In this document: in pieces, positions 1 through 7,369 of the stretch
Position numbering within the stretch: the stretch's first letter is position 1
Layout of the letters: every line of letters begins with the position of its first letter
Assembly: GCA_022508705.1 (NCBI GenBank)
Contig: JAFLUO010000056.1
Location: 1-11,680 of the forward strand
Direction of reading: 5' to 3'
DNA length: 11,680 nucleotides
Source of the DNA: Oscillospiraceae bacterium
Lineage (GTDB): Bacteria > Bacillota > Clostridia > Oscillospirales > Acutalibacteraceae
Program-made: the position numbers and the translations under genes
The notes under the pieces: generated by a model
The model's database searches: none
Told to the model about the DNA's origin: nothing
What the model saw: the letters and a program-made list of their open reading frames with translations, nothing else

Positions 1-862
1 CACAGCAAACGGGATTTCCGCCGAAGGTTGAGCCGTGGACACCAAAGCCCAAAACGTACTGCGCTTACTCGCCTATGAGCACCGCTCCCAAAGGAAGCCC
101 CCCTGCAAGACCTTTTGCGGTAGATACCACATCAGGCGTTACGCCGTAATTCATATAAGCGTAAAGCTCGCCCGTTCTGCCGTTGCCCGTCTGCACCTCG
201 TCAACCATAAACAAAACATCGTTTTCGTTGCACCAATCGTTTAAGTTCTTGATAAAAGTTGACTCTATGGGCAAAATGCCGCCCTCGCCCTGAATGCACT
301 CAATAAGCACACCTGCAACGGGAGTTTCTTTATGAACTTCCTTAATCGCATCTAAATCCCCTGCATCTACACTGATAAATCCCGGAGTTAATGGCGTGAA
401 AAGCTCATGATAATGCTCCTGACCCGTTGCGGCAAGGGTTGTAAGCGTTCTTCCGTGGAAGCTGTTATTAAGAGTTATAATTGTAAAACGGTCTTTGCCG
501 TATTTGTCGCTTGCATATTTTCTTGCTATTTTTATTGCACATTCATTGGCCTCTGCGCCTGAATTTGAGAAAAAAACCTTTTTCATTCCCGTTCTTTCGC
601 AAAGTAACTGTGCAAGACGAACACAGGGCTCGGTGTAATAAAGATTAGACATGTGCTGAACCAGAGATATCTGCTCTGTTATTGCATTCTGCCAAACCTC
701 GTCTGCAATACCGAAAGAGGTTACGCCTATGCCTGAGCCGAGGTCAATATATTCTTTTCCGTTTTCGTCTTTTACTACCGAACCTTTTCCGCTGACAATG
801 CTTACGGGAAAGCGGTTGTAAGTATTTGCTATGTATTTTTTATCCGTACTTTGTAAGCTCAT
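1..862 (-). pseudogene. argD: Acetylornithine aminotransferase, interrupted by an in-frame stop and cut by the window edge
   Basis: PLP-dependent class III aminotransferase that converts N-acetylglutamate semialdehyde to N-acetylornithine in the cytoplasm, using glutamate as amino donor. Seen: the PLP phosphate motif NSGAEANE (residues 100-107), FHGRT (135-139), Asp221 in VDEVQTG that pairs with the PLP ring nitrogen, and the Schiff-base lysine Lys250 in STAKGLAGG. Codon 266 is TAA (65-67), where relatives usually have lysine (GEK). Beyond it the same frame stays open to the window edge and reads AQYVLGFGVHGSTFGGNPV, including the conserved HGSTFGGNP segment. A 265-residue product would lack roughly the last third of a protein of about 390-400 residues and should not fold or bind PLP normally. 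The ATG at 862 shares its A with the argB stop (TAATG). The identity is secure; whether the stop is a real mutation or a sequence error cannot be decided here. Confidence 0.82.
65..67 (-). other. In-frame TAA nonsense codon inside argD
   Basis: The minus strand reads GGC GAG TAA GCG CAG, i.e. Gly-Glu-stop-Ala-Gln, within a continuous aminotransferase alignment. A single A-to-T change from AAA (Lys) would create it. TAA is used as the genuine stop of argB, argC, hisIE, hisB, hisD and hisZ in this window, so codon reassignment is not a reasonable explanation. Confidence 0.85.
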
Positions 863-1725
863 TATTTATCTCCCGTTACCATTGTGCCTGCACCCTCGGC
901 AGTAAGAAGCTCCATAAGAATTGAATGAGGTATTCTGCCGTCCATTATCGTTACATTTTCAACGCCCATTTTTATAGCTTCAACACAGCAGTCTACCTTA
1001 GGAATCATTCCGCCTGCGATAACGCCCTCTTCTTTAAGCTTTTGCGCCTGAGTTACCGTAAGCTCAGAAATAAGCGTTGACGGGTCGTCTTTATCCATTA
1101 AAACGCCTGCAATGTCTGTCATCATAATAAGTCTTTCCGCATTTAACGCTCCAGCTATAAATGCGGCGGCGGTATCCCCGTTAATGTTATATTTATTTCC
1201 CTTTTTATCACAGCCTATTGTTGAGATTACGGGAATATAACCGTATTCGAGTATACCCTCAATAGGCTCAATGTTAACCTTCGTTATTTCTCCCACATAG
1301 CCTAATTTATCGTTCTTGAACCTCGCCTCAATAAGTCTTCCGTCAATACCGGAAACGCCCATAACATTGCCGCCCTGCACTTGAAGAAGATTTACTAATG
1401 ATTTATTTACCTTTCCTGCAAGTACCATTTCAACAATATCAACAGTTTCCTTATCCGTAACGCGCAAGCCGTCAACAAACTCAGCCTCTTTGCCGAGTTT
1501 GTTCATAAGTTCGTTGATTTCAGGACCGCCGCCATGAACAAGAACAACCTTAACGCCGATAAGCCATAAAAGAACAATGTCTTCCATAACCTGCTTTTTA
1601 AGGCTTTCGTTTACCATTGCGTTGCCACCGTATTTAATCACTACTACCTTTCCAACATAGCGTTTAATGTAGGGAAGGGCTTGGGTTAAGACCTCTGCAC
1701 GCTCAGCATTTGAAAAATTCTCCAT
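862..1725 (-). CDS. argB: N-acetylglutamate kinase
   Basis: Phosphorylates N-acetylglutamate with ATP to give N-acetylglutamyl phosphate, the second step of arginine synthesis; cytoplasmic, amino acid kinase family. The 287 residues match the family. Visible: Lys31 in VVIKYGGNAM (28-37), the glycine loop VHGGGPEIN (63-71), the nucleotide/substrate segment NINGDTAAA (180-188) and Lys243 in AGGMIPKVDC (237-246). The N-terminal stretch before residue 26 fits the extra helix of hexameric arginine-inhibited kinases, and the C-terminal HSILMELLTAEGAGT (267-281) fits the arginine-site signature, so feedback inhibition by arginine is likely (inference from family). ATG at 1725 follows a GGGGG-containing purine run in the 20-base gap after argJ. 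The stop overlaps the argD start by one base. Confidence 0.97.
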   Translation of the reverse strand: MENFSNAERAEVLTQALPYIKRYVGKVVVIKYGGNAMVNESLKKQVMEDIVLLWLIGVKVVLVHGGGPEINELMNKLGKEAEFVDGLRVTDKETVDIVEMVLAGKVNKSLVNLLQVQGGNVMGVSGIDGRLIEARFKNDKLGYVGEITKVNIEPIEGILEYGYIPVISTIGCDKKGNKYNINGDTAAAFIAGALNAERLIMMTDIAGVLMDKDDPSTLISELTVTQAQKLKEEGVIAGGMIPKVDCCVEAIKMGVENVTIMDGRIPHSILMELLTAEGAGTMVTGDK

Positions 1726-1745
1726 ATTTTTTTGCCCCCATTTTA

Positions 1746-2999
1746 TCAGGTACGGTAATCGCCGTTTATTTTAACATAATCGTAAGTCAAATCGCAACCC
1801 CAAGCTGTTGCTTTTTCTTCGCCGTCATTTAAGTTGACAAGTATCTGAATTTCATCGGAAGAAAGAACAACGCTCGCTTGCGTCTCGCTGAATTCAATTC
1901 CCGAACCGTTTCTGCATACGGAAACACTGCCTTTTTCGCTCTTTAAATCAACGTCAACCTTGTCAATATCAAAATCTGCATCTGCATAACCGATAGCGCA
2001 AAGAACACGCCCCCAGTTAGCGTCTTCACCAAACATTGCCGCTTTGAAAAGAGATGAACATATTATACTTTTTGCAACGGTAATTGCAGTATCCTTATCC
2101 TTAGCTCCGCTTGTTATACATTCTAAAAGCTTCGTTGCGCCCTCGCCGTCTTTTGCAAGCATTCGGGTAAGATTTGCCATAACCTCATAAAGTGCTGATT
2201 TAAATATTTCAAACTCCTCGCCGTCATCGGTAATTTCTTCATTAAAGGCAAGCCCGTTTGCCATAAGGCATACCATATCATTTGTTGAGGTATCCCCATC
2301 AATTGACAGGCAGTTATATGTTACCTTTACAATTTCACTGAGAGCCTTTTGCAAAAGCTCGCCGCTGATTGCACAGTCGGTTGTTATGAAATTAAGAGTT
2401 GTTGCCATATTGGGATGAATCATTCCGCTGCCCTTTGCCATACCGCCTATTCTGCATAAAACGCCCTTGATTTCAAACTCTACTGCATATTCTTTTTTTA
2501 CTGTGTCCGTTGTCATAATTGCCGTTGCGGCTTCAAGATTTTTATTATAGCAAAGTCCACGTGCTAAAACAGGAACAGCTTTCTCAATAGGCTCAATGGG
2601 AAGAATTTGACCGATAACGCCCGTTGAAGCAACAATAACCTGCTCCTGCGGAACACCAAGTTCCTTTGCCACAAGCTCGCACATTCTGTTTGCCTTTTCA
2701 ATTCCGTCGGCGTTGCAAGTGTTGGCGTTTTTGGAATTGGCAATAACCGCAATAGCCTTGTTGCCGCTTTTTTCCAAGTTTGCCTTTGTTACAATTATCG
2801 GTGCGCCCTTTACCTTGTTTTGAGTATACACCGCCGCCGCGTTGCACTCCACATCACTGACATATAGGCATATATCATTTTTATGCTTTATGTTGGGATT
2901 GTAATTATCAACGGAAGGCTTTTTTATTCCGCAGTAGGTGCCGCTTGCCTTGAAACCTTTAGCGGCACAAATTCCGCCTTCAATTATTTTAAGTGCCAT
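1746..2999 (-). CDS. argJ: Glutamate N-acetyltransferase / ornithine acetyltransferase
   Basis: Transfers the acetyl group from N-acetylornithine to glutamate, releasing ornithine and regenerating N-acetylglutamate; many members also make N-acetylglutamate from acetyl-CoA. The family is an N-terminal-nucleophile enzyme that cuts itself into two chains. Visible in the 417 residues: the oxyanion-hole segment ASTGVIGQ (124-131), the self-cleavage motif KGSGMIHPNMAT (189-200) with cleavage expected between Ala199 and the nucleophile Thr200, and the typical C-terminus INGDYRT. Thr-201 replaces the more common Met/Leu after the nucleophile, which should be tolerated. Start ATG at 2999 has an AGGAG site about ten bases upstream, formed by the last codons of argC. 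Whether it is mono- or bifunctional cannot be told from sequence alone; no argA is visible, which favours bifunctional. Confidence 0.96.
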   Translation of the reverse strand: MALKIIEGGICAAKGFKASGTYCGIKKPSVDNYNPNIKHKNDICLYVSDVECNAAAVYTQNKVKGAPIIVTKANLEKSGNKAIAVIANSKNANTCNADGIEKANRMCELVAKELGVPQEQVIVASTGVIGQILPIEPIEKAVPVLARGLCYNKNLEAATAIMTTDTVKKEYAVEFEIKGVLCRIGGMAKGSGMIHPNMATTLNFITTDCAISGELLQKALSEIVKVTYNCLSIDGDTSTNDMVCLMANGLAFNEEITDDGEEFEIFKSALYEVMANLTRMLAKDGEGATKLLECITSGAKDKDTAITVAKSIICSSLFKAAMFGEDANWGRVLCAIGYADADFDIDKVDVDLKSEKGSVSVCRNGSGIEFSETQASVVLSSDEIQILVNLNDGEEKATAWGCDLTYDYVKINGDYRT

Positions 3000-3004
3000 A
3001 TTAT

Positions 3005-3934
3005 TTATTCTCCTATATTTAGTCCTGTGGTTTCATCAATCCCGAGGACAATGTTCATATTTTGAATTGCCGCACCCGAAGCACCTTTTCCAAGATTATC
3101 AAATCGGGATACAAGCATTATTCTGTCATTATTTCCGAATACGCTTATTTCCATATCGTCTCTGCCAGAAAATGCAGAAGCAGAAAGGAAGCCGTTTTCG
3201 TCTGTGTTTTCACGGTATTTTATCAGCTTTCCCGTGTAATAAGATTTATAAGCTTTTTTTATGTCGTCTATTGTACCGTTTATCTGCTCACGGGCAAGTG
3301 TTATTACAACTTCCATTCCCGAATAATAGCTTGAAACAATGGGAGTGAAAAGTGGTAATTTTTCAAGCTCGCAGATTTTGCTCATTTCAGGTAAATGTTT
3401 ATGGGTTTGGGAAAGTCCGTAACTCCTCGGCGCAAGCAATTTTTCCGTATTCTCTTCAGCTTCGTAATCAGCTATCATCGCTTTTCCGCCGCCCGAATAA
3501 CCTGTTAGCGAAAAAGCGGAAAGAATTGCATCTTTCGGAATTATTCCGCACTCTGTAAGGGGTTTTATGAGGGATATAAATCCGCTGGCGTGACAGCCCG
3601 GGTTTGCTATTCTTGTTGATTTTTCTATTCTTTCTCTCTGCCCTGTAATTTCAGGGAAACCGTAAGCCCAACCGTCTGCCGTTCTGTGAGCGGTAGAAGT
3701 ATCAATCACAACAGTTTTATTATTCTTTATGAGCGTTACAGCTTCTTTTGCAGCCGTATCAGGCAAGCATAAAAATGCAATGTCCGCAGTATTCAGCGCA
3801 TCTTCTCTTGCTTTTAAATCTTTTCTTTTATCGCCTTTAAGGATTATAAGCTCAAGGTCTTTTCTTTCACCTAAACGCTCATAAATTCTAAGCCCCGTTG
3901 TGCCGGCACTCCCGTCAATAAATACCTTAGTCAT
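3005..3934 (-). CDS. argC: N-acetyl-gamma-glutamyl-phosphate reductase, short (type 2) form
   Basis: NADPH-dependent reduction of N-acetylglutamyl phosphate to the semialdehyde, third step of arginine synthesis; cytoplasmic. The 309 residues fit the shorter of the two ArgC families (about 310 against about 345). Visible: a Rossmann start VFIDGSAGTTGLRI (4-17), the family segment YGFPEI (91-96), the active-site Cys114 in ANPGCHASGF (110-119), and the likely catalytic His180 in THKHLPEM (177-184). The residue after the active-site Cys is His where Tyr is common. ATG at 3934 lies 16 bases after the hisIE stop with a modest GAGAGA ribosome site, so argC is very probably transcribed through from the his genes. 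It ends five bases before argJ. Confidence 0.95.
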   Translation of the reverse strand: MTKVFIDGSAGTTGLRIYERLGERKDLELIILKGDKRKDLKAREDALNTADIAFLCLPDTAAKEAVTLIKNNKTVVIDTSTAHRTADGWAYGFPEITGQRERIEKSTRIANPGCHASGFISLIKPLTECGIIPKDAILSAFSLTGYSGGGKAMIADYEAEENTEKLLAPRSYGLSQTHKHLPEMSKICELEKLPLFTPIVSSYYSGMEVVITLAREQINGTIDDIKKAYKSYYTGKLIKYRENTDENGFLSASAFSGRDDMEISVFGNNDRIMLVSRFDNLGKGASGAAIQNMNIVLGIDETTGLNIGE

Positions 3935-3950
3935 TCTATACCGTTCTCTC

Positions 3951-4601
3951 TTACTTTGTCATTTTTTCCTGTTTAATTTTTTTGTCAATAACGTGGCGAG
4001 AAGCAAGTTCTTTGTGAATATCTGCAAGATCAATTCCCGCTTCAATCATAAGCACCATTACGTGATAGGCAAGGTCGGCTATTTCATAAACCGTTTCTGC
4101 CTTATCTTCAGATTTCGCCGCAATAATAACCTCTGTACTCTCTTCGCCGACTTTTTTAAGAATTTTGTCAAGTCCCTTTTCAAAAAGGTAAGTAGTGTAT
4201 GAGCCTTCCTTTTTTTCTGTTTTTCTGCCTTTGATAAGCTCCATAAGATCTTCATAGGAAAAGTCGCTTAATTCGTCGCTTTGATAAATCTTATCATTAA
4301 AGCAAGATGTTGTACCTTTGTGGCAGGCAGGGCCGTCGGGCATTACGGAAACTACAAGGGCGTCAGCATCACAGTCCGCCGTAATGGACACTATATGCTG
4401 ATAATTTCCGCTGGTTTCGCCTTTGAGCCAAAGTTCCTGTCTAGACCTGCTCCAAAAGCATGTAAGACCTTTTTCCATTGAAATTTTAAGACTTTCCCTG
4501 TTCATATAAGCAAGAGTTAAAACCTTTTTGCTTACTGAGTCAACAACTATTGCGGGAATAAGCCCTTTTTCGTCAAATTTAAGTTCATCAATATTTATCA
4601 T
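3951..4601 (-). CDS. hisIE: Bifunctional phosphoribosyl-AMP cyclohydrolase / phosphoribosyl-ATP pyrophosphatase
   Basis: Fused enzyme for steps two and three of histidine synthesis: hydrolysis of PR-ATP to PR-AMP and opening of the adenine ring to ProFAR. With the start chosen here (216 residues), the cyclohydrolase domain covers about 1-105, with zinc/metal ligands in ADCDADAL (Cys77, Asp78, Asp80) and CHKGTTSCF (Cys93, His94, Cys100). The pyrophosphatase domain covers about 120-205, with KVGEESTEVIIAAK and EIADLAYHVMVLM. I chose ATG 4601 because MINIDELKFDEKGLIPAIV aligns with the usual HisI N-terminus. In-frame alternatives are ATG 4613 and GTG 4631. None has a convincing ribosome binding site, unlike every his gene from hisF back to hisG. 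It is the only his gene separated from its predecessor by a real gap (86 bases with this start), which holds a small frame and a possible stem-loop. Confidence 0.95.
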   Translation of the reverse strand: MINIDELKFDEKGLIPAIVVDSVSKKVLTLAYMNRESLKISMEKGLTCFWSRSRQELWLKGETSGNYQHIVSITADCDADALVVSVMPDGPACHKGTTSCFNDKIYQSDELSDFSYEDLMELIKGRKTEKKEGSYTTYLFEKGLDKILKKVGEESTEVIIAAKSEDKAETVYEIADLAYHVMVLMIEAGIDLADIHKELASRHVIDKKIKQEKMTK

Positions 4602-4662
4602 TTTTATCGCCATGCGATACAGCAGTCGCACAAACAGTCATAAAAAACAGCTTTTCGTGCAC
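4588..4662 (-). CDS. Possible 24-codon small frame ahead of hisIE
   Basis: A GTG at 4662 preceded by AAAGGAA (4670-4676), seven bases away, opens a frame of 24 residues that ends with TGA at 4588-4590, 11-13 bases inside hisIE in another frame. The peptide begins VHEKLFFMTVCATAV and has only two histidines, so it is not a classical histidine attenuator leader. Because hisIE has no obvious ribosome site of its own, a ribosome stopping at this TGA could back up to ATG 4601, coupling the two. It could equally be a chance frame whose ribosome site is fortuitous. No family is recognised. Confidence 0.25.
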   Translation of the reverse strand: MHEKLFFMTVCATAVSHGDKNDKY

Positions 4663-4669
4663 GGTATCG
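4615..4669 (-). other. Potential intercistronic stem-loop between hisF and hisIE
   Basis: In the transcript CGATAC (4669-4664) can pair perfectly with GTATCG (4620-4615). Inside it TGCACGAA (4661-4654) can pair with TTTGTGCG (4634-4627), with two G-U wobbles and a 19-base loop. The asymmetric interior loop has 2 and 6 bases. No run of U follows, so it is not an intrinsic terminator. It lies just 3' of the AAAGGAA site and encloses the GTG of the small frame, so it might modulate translation, slow ribosomes or mark an RNA processing site. Pairing is by eye; no energy was calculated. Confidence 0.35.
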
Positions 4670-4687
4670 TTCCTTTCGTTGTATTTT

Positions 4688-5452
4688 TCACACTAAACTT
4701 CTCACGGGAATGTTTGATTTTGCCATTTCTTTCTTCAAATCTGCTATTCTTACTTCGCCGAAATGGAAGATAGACGCCGCAAGACCTGCATCTACTTTCG
4801 GAATTTCCTTAAAAAGAGTAATGAAATCTTCGATTTTGCCTGCTCCGCCCGAAGCAATTACGGGAACCGAAACTGCATTGCAGACTTCATTCAGCATTTC
4901 CAAATCAAAACCGCCCTTAACGCCGTCTGTATCAATGGAATTTACTACAACCTCGCCTGCGCCGTTATTTACACAGTTTTTAATCCAGCTTATGGCCTCA
5001 ATTCCTGTATTTTCTCTGCCGCCCTTGGCGAAAACCGTAAATTTGCCGTCTACACGTTTTACATCAACGGACAAAACAACACATTGGTCACCGTAAAGCT
5101 TGGCAGCTTTACTGATAAGCGATGGGTCTTTAATTGCGCCCGAATTTACGCTGACTTTATCTGCTCCGCATTTAAGCACGCGGTCAAAATCCTCAACTGT
5201 GTTTATTCCGCCGCCGACGGTTAGAGGTATAAACACCTTACTTGCCGTTTCACGAAGAATATCGGTAAAGATTTTTCGCCCGTCGGAGGATGCTGTAATA
5301 TCGTAAAACACAAGCTCGTCTGCACCGCACATGGTATAAAACTTTGCAAGCTCCACGGGGGAAGAAACGTCCCGAAGTCCTTCAAAATTTACGCCTTTTA
5401 CAACCCTTCCGTCCCTGACATCAAGGCAGGGAATGATTCTTTTTGTTATCAT
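4688..5452 (-). CDS. hisF: Imidazole glycerol phosphate synthase, cyclase subunit
   Basis: Forms IGP synthase with HisH: it uses ammonia channelled from the glutaminase to convert PRFAR into imidazole glycerol phosphate and AICAR, linking histidine to purine synthesis. It is a 254-residue (beta/alpha)8 barrel. The two catalytic aspartates are at the canonical positions, Asp11 in IPCLDV and Asp130 in LSVDVKRV. TVGGGINT (78-85) and IASGGAGKIEDF in the C-terminal half provide the phosphate sites. ATG at 5452 overlaps the hisA stop as ATGA, with GAGGTAG as ribosome site. The gene is complete and normal in length. Confidence 0.97.
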   Translation of the reverse strand: MITKRIIPCLDVRDGRVVKGVNFEGLRDVSSPVELAKFYTMCGADELVFYDITASSDGRKIFTDILRETASKVFIPLTVGGGINTVEDFDRVLKCGADKVSVNSGAIKDPSLISKAAKLYGDQCVVLSVDVKRVDGKFTVFAKGGRENTGIEAISWIKNCVNNGAGEVVVNSIDTDGVKGGFDLEMLNEVCNAVSVPVIASGGAGKIEDFITLFKEIPKVDAGLAASIFHFGEVRIADLKKEMAKSNIPVRSLV

Positions 5453-6162
5453 TTTGCTACCTCGACAGCCTGTTTTAAATCTATATCTTTCGTATAATAT
5501 GCTTTTCCTATGATTGCTCCGTAAAGTTTCTTTTCTGCAAGTCTTTTAACGTCCTCAAGTGAAGATACACCGCCCGAAGCAATAATTTGCATATTAAATC
5601 TATCCATAAGTTCACTGTAAAGAGCGTGATTTGTGCCTTTCATTGCACCGTCTTTTGAAATATCGGTACAAATTAGAGTTTCAACTCCAACGCTCTGCAT
5701 TTTTTCGCAAAATTCAAATGCAGTAAGCTCACTTTTTTCAGTCCAGCCTTTAATGGCCGCAAAGCCGTCTTTAATGTCAATGCCAACTGCGATTTTGCCG
5801 CCGTATTTTGCAACTGCCTCTTTTACAAAGTTTTCGTTTGTAACTGCCGCCGTGCCTAAAATTACTCGGTCAATACCCGCTGTTATATATCTGTCTACTG
5901 TATCCATATCACGGATGCCGCCGCCGACCTCGCAAAAAAGCCCGCTTCGTCTTTTAATCTCTATTACTGTGTCAAAATTCGGTGTAGTGCCGTTTTTTGC
6001 ACCCTCTAAATCCACAATGTGAATGTGAGTTGCTCCGCATTTTTTGAAATCCTCTGCAATTTCAGGCGGATTATCGCTGTAAACCGTCATTTTATTGTAA
6101 TCGCCTCTGTAAAGTCGAACTGCTTTACACTTAAATAAATCTATTGCAGGGTAAATAAGCAT
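5449..6162 (-). CDS. hisA: ProFAR isomerase (phosphoribosylformimino-AICAR-P isomerase)
   Basis: Catalyses the Amadori rearrangement of ProFAR to PRFAR, fourth step of histidine synthesis. It is a 237-residue (beta/alpha)8 barrel homologous to HisF. Visible: the catalytic general base Asp8 in YPAIDLF, the phosphate-binding CEVGGGIRD (77-85), the second acid Asp129 in AVGIDIKDG, and the isomerase hallmark CTDISKDGAMKGTN. The last two separate it clearly from HisF and TrpC. ATG at 6162 shares its A with the hisH TGA (TGATG) and follows a strong AAGGGGGG site. The stop overlaps hisF by four bases. It sits between the genes for the two synthase subunits, the usual H-A-F order. Confidence 0.97.
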   Translation of the reverse strand: MLIYPAIDLFKCKAVRLYRGDYNKMTVYSDNPPEIAEDFKKCGATHIHIVDLEGAKNGTTPNFDTVIEIKRRSGLFCEVGGGIRDMDTVDRYITAGIDRVILGTAAVTNENFVKEAVAKYGGKIAVGIDIKDGFAAIKGWTEKSELTAFEFCEKMQSVGVETLICTDISKDGAMKGTNHALYSELMDRFNMQIIASGGVSSLEDVKRLAEKKLYGAIIGKAYYTKDIDLKQAVEVAK

Positions 6163-6782
6163 CAGTCTGCCCCCCTTATTTCAGTAAATGCACGAAGAAT
6201 TTTAAGCCCCGTTTCACCGCTTTTCTCAGGATGGAACTGACAACCGAACACATTTTTATTTTGAACGGTTGCAGTAAGCGGTGCGCCGTATTCGGCGGTC
6301 GCCACAGTGAATTCATCACAATCCGTAGCATAAAACGAGTGAACAAAATAAACAAAATCGCCGCTATTTATATATTTATTGATAGGACTGTCTTTTTTAA
6401 AATTCAGCGCATTCCAACCAATATGCGGTATTTTAAAACTTTCAGGAATAACATCAGCAATGGGTTTTATATTTCCGTGAATAAGCCCTAAGCCCTTATG
6501 TTCTCCGTATTCAAAGCTCTTATCAAAAAGAAGCTGCATGCCAAGACAAATTCCCATAATTGGTTTATCTGCGTTCGCTTCGTTTATCAAAATTTCTCCA
6601 AGACCTGAGTCATAGAGTTTTTTTGATGCATCGCCGAATGCGCCAACACCCGGGAGAATAATTTGGTCTGCATTTTCTATTACTGCTTTGTCGCTTGTCA
6701 CTACTGCCTCTGCACCTATTGCAGAAAATGAACTTTTCAGTGAAAAAAGATTACCTACTCCGTAATCTACAATTGCTATCAT
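6162..6782 (-). CDS. hisH: Imidazole glycerol phosphate synthase, glutaminase subunit
   Basis: Class I glutamine amidotransferase that hydrolyses glutamine and delivers ammonia to HisF. The 206 residues contain the full catalytic triad: nucleophile Cys79 in MGICLGMQ (76-83), with His184 and Glu186 in QFHPEKSG (182-189). LPGVGAFG (43-50) is the oxyanion-strand region, as in characterised HisH proteins. VDYGVGNLFS near the N-terminus is typical. ATG at 6782 overlaps the hisB stop by one base (TAATG) and is preceded by AAAGGAG. The length is usual and nothing appears missing. Confidence 0.97.
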   Translation of the reverse strand: MIAIVDYGVGNLFSLKSSFSAIGAEAVVTSDKAVIENADQIILPGVGAFGDASKKLYDSGLGEILINEANADKPIMGICLGMQLLFDKSFEYGEHKGLGLIHGNIKPIADVIPESFKIPHIGWNALNFKKDSPINKYINSGDFVYFVHSFYATDCDEFTVATAEYGAPLTATVQNKNVFGCQFHPEKSGETGLKILRAFTEIRGAD

Positions 6783-7369
6783 TAAAGAACTCCTTTAGTT
6801 GACGGAATTTCGTCAGCAAAATCCAGATTTATTGCCACAGCTTTTGAAACTGAGCGTGCCGCACTTTTAAATGCGCCTTCAATTATATGGTGCGAATTGC
6901 CGCCTGCAAGCTGTTTTATATGTAATGTGCATTCTGCCGTACGCACAAATCCGAGCCAAAACTCTTTTACCAGCTCCGTGTCAAAATCGCCGACTTTTTC
7001 TGTGGGAATATCTAAGTCGTAACCTAAGTACGCCCTGCCAGAAAGGTCAACGGCGGTGACAATTAAAGCTTCGTCCATGGGCAAAATAATATCGCCGTAA
7101 CGCTCAATTCCCTTTTTATCGCCGAGGGCCTCTTTAAATGCCGTGCCAAGCACTATGCCAATATCCTCAACCGTGTGGTGATAATCAACATTAGTATCGC
7201 CAAGACACTCTACTGCAAGGTCAAATCTGCCGTGCTTTGCGAAAAGAGTCAGCATATGGTCAAGAAATCCGCATCCTGAATTTATTGTACTTTTACCTGT
7301 TCCGTCAAGGTTCAAGGAGAGTTTAATTTTAGTTTCTGCTGTGTTTCGGTCTATTCCCGAAGTTCTCAT
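6782..7369 (-). CDS. hisB: Imidazoleglycerol-phosphate dehydratase, monofunctional
   Basis: Manganese-dependent dehydration of imidazole glycerol phosphate to imidazole-acetol phosphate. At 195 residues it is the stand-alone dehydratase, without the N-terminal histidinol phosphatase domain of the enterobacterial fusion. Both copies of the metal-binding motif are present, DYHHTVED (62-69) and SHHIIEGAFK (159-168). SGCGFLDHML (31-40) and the C-terminal IPSTKGVL complete the family pattern. ATG at 7369 overlaps the hisC stop by four bases (ATGA) and has a GGAGGTG ribosome site. Because no phosphatase domain is fused, the histidinol-phosphate phosphatase must be encoded elsewhere. Confidence 0.97.
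   Translation of the reverse strand: MRTSGIDRNTAETKIKLSLNLDGTGKSTINSGCGFLDHMLTLFAKHGRFDLAVECLGDTNVDYHHTVEDIGIVLGTAFKEALGDKKGIERYGDIILPMDEALIVTAVDLSGRAYLGYDLDIPTEKVGDFDTELVKEFWLGFVRTAECTLHIKQLAGGNSHHIIEGAFKSAARSVSKAVAINLDFADEIPSTKGVL

Noticed and set aside
65..67. TAA in argD as programmed readthrough or altered genetic code
   Set aside because: TAA ends at least six other genes here at their normal family lengths, and no special readthrough context or recoding element is visible. A point mutation or base error is simpler.
2564..2752. Second minus-strand frame of 62 codons inside argJ
   Set aside because: Fully nested in argJ in another frame; its translation is unrecognisable, and argJ is intact across the region.
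2883..3348. Plus-strand open frames opposite argJ and argC, and similar plus-strand frames elsewhere in the window
   Set aside because: They lie antisense to well conserved enzyme genes, show low-complexity or family-free translations, and have no operon context. All are shadows of the minus-strand codons.
3932..3961. ATGACA and TATAGA spaced 16 bases apart just before argC, resembling a promoter
   Set aside because: The -10 match is poor, and transcription would begin inside the first argC codons, leaving no translatable start. Treated as chance.
4615..4669. The hisF-hisIE stem-loop as a transcription terminator
   Set aside because: No U-tract follows the stem, and essential downstream genes of the same pathway would be cut off.
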